A DNA stretch of 64,000 nt. Source: Candidatus Accumulibacter adjunctus (GTDB lineage Bacteria; Pseudomonadota; Gammaproteobacteria; Burkholderiales; Rhodocyclaceae). The notes under the pieces are model-generated. The model did not search any database, was not told the origin of the DNA, and saw nothing but the letters and a program-made list of their open reading frames with translations. Below are positions 36,040 through 43,287 of the stretch, in pieces (within the stretch, counting starts at the first letter, position 1; each line of letters begins with the position of its first letter). Made by a program: the position numbers and the translations under genes. Where the stretch lies: positions 13,643 through 77,642 of the forward strand of contig JFAX01000005.1 of NCBI GenBank assembly GCA_000585015.1. The letters run 5' to 3'.

Positions 36040-37356
36040 ATGCGGATGACTCTGAGAGCCTTGACGGGGTTGTGCTTGGTGTTGCTGACGCCGCTGGTGG
36101 CGTCGACTGGGACGCTGTACGCGGCCGAACAGGGCACTGGAAAGACCAAGTCTGCGGCGAACAAGACGAAGGAGAAGGTGGCGGCGAAAGCCAACACGTC
36201 CAAGACTGTGGCGCAGAAGAATCCTCCCGCGACGGACAAGAGGAAGGAGAAGGTGGCGGCGAAAGCCAACACGTCACAGACTGTGGCGCAGAAGAACCCG
36301 CCGGCGACGGGGCAGAACCGGGCGGCCAAGCGGGATACCAGACCGACGGCGGTGGCAGAGCAGAGGAAAGTTGGCTTGGCTGCCGACCGGGAGTCCAGGA
36401 ACAAGGAGGCAACGCAACTCTCGGGTCGGGGCAAGGGCAGCCTGCGCCAGAATTCGGGCAAGCCCTCCGCTCTGGCCGCGAAAAGCGCTTTGCCGCCGCC
36501 GCGTGAAACAGCTCCTGCAGCCCAAGCTTACCAGAAGAGGAATCTGACGCGCGCGCTTGCCAGCAATGCGGACCTCTGGCACGAACCGGGGCAACTCGCC
36601 GTACACTCAGGCTCGGCGCTGGTCGTCGGTCAGGATGCCGGAGAGTTGCTGTACGAGAAGAATGCCAACGCCGTCGTGCCGATCGCGTCGATCACCAAGG
36701 TCATGACCGCGATGGTGGTGCTCGACAGCATGCCGAATCTGCAGGCGCCGATCAACATCAGTGACGAAGACGTCGATTATCTGCGCGGCAGCCGTTCCCG
36801 CCTCGGAGTGGGGACGGTGATCACGCGCGAAACGGCCCTGTTGCTGGCGCTGATGTCATCGGAAAACCGTGCCTCGCACGCGCTCGCTCGTCACTATCCG
36901 GGCGGTCTGCAGGCCTTCGTTGCAGCAATGAACCGCAAGGCCGCGTCGCTCGGGATGGTCCACACACGCTTCGAGGATCCCACCGGATTGAGCAGCAACA
37001 ATGTATCGACCGCTCATGATCTCGCACGGATGGTCGCTGCAGCGCACCGCTACCCGCTGATCCGCGAGTTCTCGACGACGCCCGGTGTGCGTGCTGAAGT
37101 GAAAGGCCGCGAACTCGACTTTCACAACACGAACCAGTTGGTGAGCAGTCCGACCTGGGAAATCGGCCTGTCGAAGACCGGCTACATCCAGGAGGCCGGC
37201 AAGTGTCTGGTGATGCAGGCGCGCGTTGCCGACAAGCCGGTGGTCATCGTGCTTCTCGATTCGGCCGGCAAGCAGACCCGCATTGGCGACGCCAATCGTA
37301 TCAAGCGCTGGATGGAGAGCGCGTCGGCTGCCGGCCGACTGCCGACGCCGGTCTGA
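36040..37356 (+). CDS. pbpG: D-alanyl-D-alanine endopeptidase (PBP7/8 type)
   Basis: Periplasmic penicillin-binding peptidase S11 acting on peptidoglycan cross-links. The 438-aa precursor has a signal peptide (residues 1-30, MRMTLRALTGLCLVLLTPLV...), then a low-complexity Lys/Ala/Thr-rich region (~30-190) with a 22-residue repeat, then the catalytic domain. The SxxK motif is SITK (Ser217, Lys220), SxN is SSENRAS and the KTG triad is LSKTGYIQ. GGGAGAGG just before ATG 36040 decides the start. The N-terminal extension is unusually long for PBP7 (about 310 aa in E. coli) and might bind the wall or outer membrane. Confidence 0.93.
   Translation: MRMTLRALTGLCLVLLTPLVASTGTLYAAEQGTGKTKSAANKTKEKVAAKANTSKTVAQKNPPATDKRKEKVAAKANTSQTVAQKNPPATGQNRAAKRDTRPTAVAEQRKVGLAADRESRNKEATQLSGRGKGSLRQNSGKPSALAAKSALPPPRETAPAAQAYQKRNLTRALASNADLWHEPGQLAVHSGSALVVGQDAGELLYEKNANAVVPIASITKVMTAMVVLDSMPNLQAPINISDEDVDYLRGSRSRLGVGTVITRETALLLALMSSENRASHALARHYPGGLQAFVAAMNRKAASLGMVHTRFEDPTGLSSNNVSTAHDLARMVAAAHRYPLIREFSTTPGVRAEVKGRELDFHNTNQLVSSPTWEIGLSKTGYIQEAGKCLVMQARVADKPVVIVLLDSAGKQTRIGDANRIKRWMESASAAGRLPTPV
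36169..36309 (+). repeat. Tandem 22-residue repeat in the PbpG N-terminal extension
   Basis: Two copies of a 66-base unit (36169-36234 and 36244-36309), separated by 9 bases (DKR). Each encodes KEKVAAKANTSxTVAQKNPPAT; the copies differ by one residue. The DNA copies are nearly identical, suggesting recent duplication or slippage. Confidence 0.85.
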
Positions 37357-37376
37357 GCCGCAGGCGACGAGGCCCC

Positions 37377-37405
37377 GAGCCACGGCATGCCGTGGCTCTT
37401 TTTTT
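37377..37405 (+). terminator. Strong intrinsic terminator after pbpG
   Basis: GAGCCACGGC (37377-37386) and GCCGTGGCTC (37389-37398) form a perfect 10-bp stem followed by seven T residues, 20 bases after the stop codon. Confidence 0.93.
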
Positions 37406-37581
37406 GGTGCTTGGCTGCCCCTCCCGCTGCCACCCCGGGGTCGCGCCTCGGACCGGTGTGGCCCGGATCTGTGGCGCGCATACATAACGTCTGGCGATAA
37501 GCAAATGAAGATTGATCCTTTGTGGTTCTAACCTTCTTCGCTATCATGGCCGCCTGTTGTGCGATGACGATGGAGAAGTGC

Positions 37582-38583
37582 ATGTCCCGATTCCTTCACA
37601 AGCTGGGTGCGACCCTGCTGCTCGGCCTGTTTGCCCTGCCCGTCTGGGCTGAGCTCAGCCTGCTCAACGTCTCCTATGACGTCTCCAGGGATTTCTACAA
37701 GGATTACAACCCGTTGTTCCAGAAGCACTGGAAAGCGCTGGGCGGTGAGCCGGTCGAGCTGAAGCAATCGCATGCCGGGTCCAGCAAGCAGGTGCGGGCG
37801 GTCGCCGACGGGCTCGAAGCGGATGTGGTGACGATGAATCAGGCGTCCGACGTCGATTTCCTGGCGGAAAAGGGCTTGGTCGCCAAGGACTACGCCAAGC
37901 GCTTTGCCAACAATGCTTCGCCATACACGTCGACGATGGTGTTCATCGTTCGCAAGGGCAACCCGAAGGCGATCCGCGACTGGCCCGACCTCGTCAAGCC
38001 GGGCGTCCAGGTGATCCTGCCGCATCCCAAGAACACCGGCAACGGCCGCTATACCTACCTCGCGGCCTGGGGTTTCGCACTCGCCCAAGCCGGCGGCAAC
38101 GACCGTAGTGCGCAGGATTTCGTCGCCAGGCTGCTGCAGAACGCGCCCCTGTTCGCCGCCGGAGGCCGCGACGCGACGACCACGTTCATGCAGCGCAGGA
38201 TCGGCGACGTCCTCGTCTCCTTCGAGAGCGAGGCCGAGCTCATCGCACGCGAGTTCGGCAAGGGCGAGTTCACTGTGGTCTACCCCTCGCTGTCGATCCT
38301 CACCGAGTTTCCCGTCGCCATCGTGAACCCGGTGGTGGACAAGAAGGGAACGCGCAAGCTGGCGCAGGCCTATCTCGAGTACCTGTGGTCGCCGGCCGGC
38401 CAGGAAAACGCAGCGCAGAACTACTTGCGGCCGCGCAGTCCGGAGCTGCTGAAGAAATATGCCGAACAGTTCCCGCCGGTGCGGACCTTCACCGTCGACG
38501 AGGTGTTCGGCGGCTGGAGCAAGGCCTTTCCGACGCACTTCAAGGACGGCGGCACCTTCGACCAGATCTACCAGAAGAAGTAG
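37582..38583 (+). CDS. sbp: Sulfate/thiosulfate ABC transporter substrate-binding protein
   Basis: Periplasmic binding protein for sulfate or thiosulfate. The 333-aa precursor has a signal peptide (MSRFLHKLGATLLLGLFALP, cut after VWA). Then SLLNVSYDVSRDFYKDYNP and SHAGSSKQVRAVADGLEADVVTMNQ are the ligand-pocket signatures, with NPVVDKKGTRKLAQAYL near the C-terminus. ATG 37582 is chosen, with GGAGA six to ten bases upstream. It heads the transporter genes cysT-cysW-cysA, and CysB/sulfur starvation control is expected although I saw no defined CysB site. Confidence 0.93.
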   Translation: MSRFLHKLGATLLLGLFALPVWAELSLLNVSYDVSRDFYKDYNPLFQKHWKALGGEPVELKQSHAGSSKQVRAVADGLEADVVTMNQASDVDFLAEKGLVAKDYAKRFANNASPYTSTMVFIVRKGNPKAIRDWPDLVKPGVQVILPHPKNTGNGRYTYLAAWGFALAQAGGNDRSAQDFVARLLQNAPLFAAGGRDATTTFMQRRIGDVLVSFESEAELIAREFGKGEFTVVYPSLSILTEFPVAIVNPVVDKKGTRKLAQAYLEYLWSPAGQENAAQNYLRPRSPELLKKYAEQFPPVRTFTVDEVFGGWSKAFPTHFKDGGTFDQIYQKK

Positions 38584-38632
38584 CCCCGGGAACTGCTGCC
38601 ATGCCACGGTTTCTGCTTGCGTTGGCCGCCTG

Positions 38633-39490
38633 ATGCGCTCGCCGAATGGTCCCGGGCAGTTGTTGCCCGGCTTTCGGTTGTCTCTGGGTTGCGCTGTCGT
38701 GTACCTTTCCCTGCTCGTCCTGTTGCCGCTGTCGGGACTGGTCTTCAAGGCGAGCCAGCTGAGCCTTGCCGCGTTCTGGGAGATCGCCAGTGGTGAGCGG
38801 GCGCTGGCGTCCTATCGGGTGACCTTCGGCGCCTCGCTGCTCGCGGCGTCGATCAACACGGTTTTCGGGCTGATCGTTGCCTGGGTTCTCGTTCGCTACT
38901 CCTTCCCCGGCAAGCGGGTGATCGATGCCTTGGTGGATCTGCCTTTTGCCCTGCCGACGGCGGTTGCCGGGATCACCCTGGCGACCCTCTATGCCGGCAA
39001 TGGCTGGATCGGGCGCTACCTGGAACCACTCGGTTTCAAGATCGCCTTTGCGCCCCCGGGAATCGTCGTCGCACTGACCTTCATTGGCTTGCCATTCGTC
39101 GTCCGTACGCTGCAACCGGTGATCGAGGACATCGAGCCCGAGGTCGAGGAAGCCGCCGCGTCGCTCGGCGCGTCTCGCCTGCAGACCTTCGTCCGTGTGC
39201 TCTGGCCAGGACTCCTGCCGGCGTTGCTGACCGGCTTCACGCTCGCCTTCTCACGCTCCATCGGCGAGTACGGATCGGTCATCTTCATCGCCGGCAACAT
39301 GCCGCTGATCTCCGAGATCACGCCGCTGCTCATCATCTCGAAGCTCGAACAATACGACGTCGTCGGGGCGACTGCGCTGGCCGTGGTGATGCTGTTCATT
39401 TCCTTCCTCATGCTGTTCGTCGTCAACGGGCTGCAGTGGTGGGCGGCCACCCGTCACGGTGCTCGCGCGGCCGACGGAGGGCTGCGGTGA
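38633..39490 (+). CDS. cysT: Sulfate/thiosulfate ABC transporter permease CysT
   Basis: A 285-aa inner-membrane subunit with about six helices. The EAA loop (EVEEAAASLGASRLQTFVRVLWPGLLPA) that contacts the ATPase CysA is near residues 165-192. PFALPTAVAGITLATLY and FTLAFSRSIGEYGSVIFIAGN are CysT/CysU landmarks. The ATG at 38633 is the first good start after sbp; the Shine-Dalgarno is poor and translation may depend on the upstream message. It overlaps cysW as GTGA. Confidence 0.92.
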   Translation: MRSPNGPGQLLPGFRLSLGCAVVYLSLLVLLPLSGLVFKASQLSLAAFWEIASGERALASYRVTFGASLLAASINTVFGLIVAWVLVRYSFPGKRVIDALVDLPFALPTAVAGITLATLYAGNGWIGRYLEPLGFKIAFAPPGIVVALTFIGLPFVVRTLQPVIEDIEPEVEEAAASLGASRLQTFVRVLWPGLLPALLTGFTLAFSRSIGEYGSVIFIAGNMPLISEITPLLIISKLEQYDVVGATALAVVMLFISFLMLFVVNGLQWWAATRHGARAADGGLR

Positions 39491-40365
39491 GCGCTGCGGC
39501 CGGCCGGCGGGCGACGACGGAACCGACCTGGCTGCGGCATGTGCTGCTCGCGGTCGGGCTCGGCTTCCTCTTCTTCTTCCTGCTCTTGCCCTTGCTGGCG
39601 GTATTTGCCGAGGCTTTCGCCGCCGGCGGGCGCGCCTATCTGGAAGCTCTGCAGGATCGTGACGCACGCTCGGCGATCGCGCTGACGCTGCTTGTCGCGC
39701 TCCTCGTGCTGCCGCTCAACATCGGCTTTGGCGTGGCTGCCGCGTGGGCCATCGCCAAGTTCGAGTTTCGCGGCAAGAGCCTGCTGATCACCCTGATCGA
39801 CCTTCCGTTCGCGGTTTCGCCGGTGGTGGTCGGCCTCGTCTTCCTGCTGATCTTCGGTGCACAGGGCCTTTTCGGGCCCTGGCTGGCGGCGAACGACATC
39901 AAGGTGGTGTTCGCGCTGCCAGCGATCGTTCTCGTGACGATGTTCATCACCCTGCCTTTCGTCGCGCGCGAGCTGATTCCCCTGATGCAGGCGCAGGGAA
40001 AGGAGGAGGAGGAGGCCGCGATATCGCTCGGAGCAACCGGCTGGCAGATGTTCCGTCGGGTGACGCTGCCCAACATCCGGTGGGGTCTGCTCTACGGCGT
40101 GATTCTCGCCAATGCCCGTGCGATGGGCGAGTTCGGTGCCGTTTCGGTGGTCTCCGGGCACATTCGCGGTGAAACCAACACGCTGCCACTGCACGTCGAG
40201 ATCCTCTACAACGAGTACAACGCAGTCGGTGCCTTTGCTTCGGCGTCGGTTCTGGCCCTCCTTGCCCTCGTGACACTGGTCGCGAAGACGGTCGTCGAGT
40301 GGCGGATGCGTCGTGAAATGCGCATGCTGTCGAGCGCACCGGCGGCGGAAAACGCCGCACCATGA
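39487..40365 (+). CDS. cysW: Sulfate/thiosulfate ABC transporter permease CysW
   Basis: Second 292-aa permease. Several membrane helices (HVLLAVGLGFLFFFLLLPLLAVF near the N-terminus), PFAVSPVVVGLVFLLIFG, and the EAA loop EEEEAAISLGATGWQMFRRVTLPNI. ANARAMGEFGAVSVVSGHIRGETNTLPL is typical of CysW. GTG 39487 overlaps the cysT stop by four bases. It pairs with CysT to form the channel, and 87 noncoding bases separate it from cysA. Confidence 0.93.
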   Translation: MSAAAGRRATTEPTWLRHVLLAVGLGFLFFFLLLPLLAVFAEAFAAGGRAYLEALQDRDARSAIALTLLVALLVLPLNIGFGVAAAWAIAKFEFRGKSLLITLIDLPFAVSPVVVGLVFLLIFGAQGLFGPWLAANDIKVVFALPAIVLVTMFITLPFVARELIPLMQAQGKEEEEAAISLGATGWQMFRRVTLPNIRWGLLYGVILANARAMGEFGAVSVVSGHIRGETNTLPLHVEILYNEYNAVGAFASASVLALLALVTLVAKTVVEWRMRREMRMLSSAPAAENAAP

Positions 40366-40452
40366 GCAGCGAGGAAACGGGCGGAGCCGTCTTGCCCCGG
40401 CGCTGCGACCGGCTGGCGACAGGGCTGCGATGACCTTGATGGACGAACACCG

Positions 40453-41523
40453 ATGAGTATCGAAATCCGTTCAATCGGCAAGCGTTTTGGCGCCTTCGTC
40501 GCGCTGCAGGACGTCAGCCTGCACATCCCGACGGGTGAGCTGGTCGCCCTGCTGGGACCCTCCGGCTGTGGCAAGACGACGCTGCTGCGGATCATTGCCG
40601 GCATGGAAACGGCCGACAGTGGGCAGGTTCTCTTTGCCGGTGAGGAGGCCACGCATGTCCATGCGCGCGACCGCAACGTCGGCTTCGTCTTCCAGCATTA
40701 CGCCCTGTTCCGTCACATGTCCGTCTTCGAGAACGTTGCTTTCGGTCTGCGCGTCAAGCCCCGCCGGCTGCGTCCTGGCGAGGCGGAAATCCGCCGCCGT
40801 GTCGGTGAGTTGCTGAAGCTCGTGCAGCTTGACTGGTTGGCCGACCGTTACCCTTCACAGCTGTCGGGCGGGCAGCGCCAGCGCATCGCTCTGGCGCGCG
40901 CGCTGGCAGTCGAGCCACGGGTGCTGCTACTCGACGAACCCTTCGGTGCGCTCGATACCAAGGTACGCAAGGAGCTGCGTCGCTGGCTGCGTCGCCTGCA
41001 CGACGAGATGCACATATCGAGTGTCTTCGTGACGCACGATCAGGAGGAAGCCCTGGAAGTGGCTGATCGCGTGGTGGTCATGAATCAGGGTCGAATCGAG
41101 CAGATCGGCTCTCCTGACGAGGTGTACACGAATCCCGCGTCACCCTTCGTGTATCAGTTCCTGGGCAACGTAAACGTTTTCCACAGCCGGATGCATGGTG
41201 CCTGGGCGGATGTCGGCAGGGAGCAGACCGGAGCCGCTGCGACGGCAGCGGCGACTGCCTACGTGCGACCACACGATATCGACATCGAGCACCACCCCGT
41301 TGTCGGCAGCCTGCAGGCGACGGTGCAGGAAGTGCACGCCATCGGGCCTCTCGTGCGCGTCGAACTGGCACATGCTTCAGAACTGATCGAGGTCGAACTG
41401 ACGCGCGAGCGTGCCAATGTCCTGGCCTTGGCCAAGGGCCAGCAGGTCTGGGTGAAGCCACGCGAACTCAGGGTTTTTGCGGCAGAGCCAGCGGTGCTCG
41501 AAGAGGGGGGGTCGGGAATCTAG
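40453..41523 (+). CDS. cysA: Sulfate/thiosulfate ABC transporter ATP-binding protein CysA
   Basis: A 356-aa ATPase that powers sulfate import. Walker [12 protein letters not shown] (~36-46), Q-loop [13 protein letters not shown], signature [15 protein letters not shown], Walker [13 protein letters not shown] and the H-loop [10 protein letters not shown] are intact. A C-terminal TOBE-type regulatory domain follows (~240-350). The start ATG gives [19 protein letters not shown], aligning with CysA proteins. Confidence 0.94.
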   Translation: MSIEIRSIGKRFGAFVALQDVSLHIPTGELVALLGPSGCGKTTLLRIIAGMETADSGQVLFAGEEATHVHARDRNVGFVFQHYALFRHMSVFENVAFGLRVKPRRLRPGEAEIRRRVGELLKLVQLDWLADRYPSQLSGGQRQRIALARALAVEPRVLLLDEPFGALDTKVRKELRRWLRRLHDEMHISSVFVTHDQEEALEVADRVVVMNQGRIEQIGSPDEVYTNPASPFVYQFLGNVNVFHSRMHGAWADVGREQTGAAATAAATAYVRPHDIDIEHHPVVGSLQATVQEVHAIGPLVRVELAHASELIEVELTRERANVLALAKGQQVWVKPRELRVFAAEPAVLEEGGSGI

Positions 41524-41624
41524 AGGGTGATCGTGGGCGCACAGGCGGGAAGCCGCATGAATGGTCGCCAAAACCAGCGACGGCGGCTGATGAGCCGGCA
41601 CATTGTCTGGTACGATGCGCCGTG

Positions 41625-42092
41625 ATGGAGAAAACTCCTGCCATTAAATTCGCTACTTCCCTCCTCCAGCTGACGCTGTTGTGGATCCTGGCAAGCGGCC
41701 TTTTCGCTGGCTTCGCTTGCGCCCAGTCGGAGCCGGCGATGGTCGTGATCGCGCATCCGGCGATCGCCGAAGACTCCATGCCGCGCGCCACGTTGCGCGC
41801 CATCCTCGGAATGCGCCTGCAGCGATGGCCCGGCGAGACACCGGTAAAGGTCTTCGTCCTTGCCGACGAGACGCCTGAGCACGCCACCTTCAGCAAGTCC
41901 GTCCTGCAGGTCTTTCCGCAACAGTTGCGCATGGCCTGGGACCGGCAGGTGTTTTCCGGCCAGGGACAGTACCCGGAGGTGATTGCTTCAACACAGGAGA
42001 TGTTGGCCAGGGTGGCATCCACCCCCGGTGCCATCGGTTACGTCAAGGCGAGCGAGGTGACTCCGAATGTGCGTGTGCTCAAGATTCGCTAA
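41625..42092 (+). CDS. PstS-like small periplasmic substrate-binding protein
   Basis: A 155-aa exported protein: basic start, hydrophobic helix (LLQLTLLWILASGLFAGFA) and cleavage after CAQ. The mature part (VIAHPAIAEDSMPRATLRAIL, VFVLADETPEHATFSKSVL, GAIGYVKASEV) matches the short PstS-like (PBP_like_2) family, which often occurs near porins and signalling proteins. It is too short for a full two-lobe binding protein. ATG 41625 follows an in-frame GTG by one codon. The next gene, a porin, overlaps its 3' end by 26 bases, and a GGDEF-EAL protein follows, so the three are probably one transcript. The ligand is unknown; phosphate is only a guess from family naming. Confidence 0.8.
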   Translation: MEKTPAIKFATSLLQLTLLWILASGLFAGFACAQSEPAMVVIAHPAIAEDSMPRATLRAILGMRLQRWPGETPVKVFVLADETPEHATFSKSVLQVFPQQLRMAWDRQVFSGQGQYPEVIASTQEMLARVASTPGAIGYVKASEVTPNVRVLKIR

Positions 42093-43278
42093 GACCACGG
42101 CGAGCATCGCGCTGGCCGGCTGCTTGCTGTCCTGGCACACGGCTTCCCATGCGCTCGACCTGCTCGATGGCGATTTCCAACTGCACGGCTTTGCTTCGCT
42201 GACGCTGGTGAGCACGACCGACAACAACCTCTTCGGTCAGAGCGACAACCAGATCAGCAAGGATTTCTCCGAAGTCGGCGTCAATGCCTCGTGGCGCCTG
42301 ACGCCGGCGCTGCAGCTCTCGGGCGGACTGCTGTCGCGACGGGCGGGCGGTACTGACGACGGCGGCGTGCGGCTGGACTACGGCTTGCTCGACTGGGCGC
42401 CGATGTCGAGTGAAGGAGGCCGGGCCGGGATTCGCATGGGACGGATCAAGACTGCTTATGGTCTGTACAACACGACACGCGACGTCCCCTTCACCCGGCC
42501 CAGCATCATCCTGCCGCAGTCGATCTACTTCGAGCGGACACGCAACCTGACCGTGTCCGCGGACGGTGCCGAGGTGTACGTCGAGCGCTTCGGCGAAGGC
42601 GGGACACTCTCGGCGAGCTTCGCCTATGGGCAGCCGCAAACCGATACCGAGGCGGCAAAAGTGCCTCTGGTCGGTCTCGACCGTCCCGGCAAGCTCGATT
42701 CGAAGCTGGCCCCCGATCTGCAGATCCTCTACGAGGGGGCCGGCAACAGCTATCGGCTGGCGTTCACAGCGCTGCGTCTCGACCTCAAGTACCAGCCGGG
42801 TTACCGGGACATCCTGCAAGCGGGCAGGTTCAGGCTGACGCCACTGATCTTTTCGGCCCAGTACAATGCCGAGAACTGGAGTCTGACCAGTGAATACGCC
42901 TTGCGTCGGACTTCCATCTCCGATTTTGGTCCGTACTTCTACAACGGCACCTTCAACGGACAGAGCTACTATGTGCAGGGAACCTATCGGCTGACGCCGC
43001 AGTGGGAAGCCCTGCTGCGCTATGACGCCTTCTACGCCGACCAGAACGATCGCGATGGCAAGGACTTCGCTGCCGCCACCCGCCTTCCCGGCTTCACTCG
43101 CTTTGCCAAGGACTGGACCGTCGGCTTGCGTTTCGACGTCACACCTCAGTTCATGCTGCGCGCCGAGGCGCATTTCGTCGACGGCACAGGCTTCCTGGCG
43201 GCGCAGGACAACCCGAATCCGCAGGCCCTGCGCCGCTACTGGGACAATTTCATGCTGCAAGCCTCCTTCCGTTTCTAG
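42067..43278 (+). CDS. Outer-membrane porin-like beta-barrel protein
   Basis: A 403-aa precursor with a signal peptide (MCVCSRFAKTTASIALAGCLLS, cut after SHA). The mature chain starts LDLLDGDFQLHGFASLTLVS and is built of alternating beta strands, ending ...NFMLQASFRF with the terminal aromatic residue needed for outer-membrane insertion. FVDGTGFL and repeated Tyr/Trp girdle residues fit a 16-18-strand barrel; no specific porin family was recognised. It overlaps the PstS-like gene, and the GGDEF-EAL gene follows 9 bases later. It may admit the ligand sensed or bound by the neighbours. Confidence 0.8.
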   Translation: MCVCSRFAKTTASIALAGCLLSWHTASHALDLLDGDFQLHGFASLTLVSTTDNNLFGQSDNQISKDFSEVGVNASWRLTPALQLSGGLLSRRAGGTDDGGVRLDYGLLDWAPMSSEGGRAGIRMGRIKTAYGLYNTTRDVPFTRPSIILPQSIYFERTRNLTVSADGAEVYVERFGEGGTLSASFAYGQPQTDTEAAKVPLVGLDRPGKLDSKLAPDLQILYEGAGNSYRLAFTALRLDLKYQPGYRDILQAGRFRLTPLIFSAQYNAENWSLTSEYALRRTSISDFGPYFYNGTFNGQSYYVQGTYRLTPQWEALLRYDAFYADQNDRDGKDFAAATRLPGFTRFAKDWTVGLRFDVTPQFMLRAEAHFVDGTGFLAAQDNPNPQALRRYWDNFMLQASFRF

Positions 43279-43287
43279 TCGCGACGC

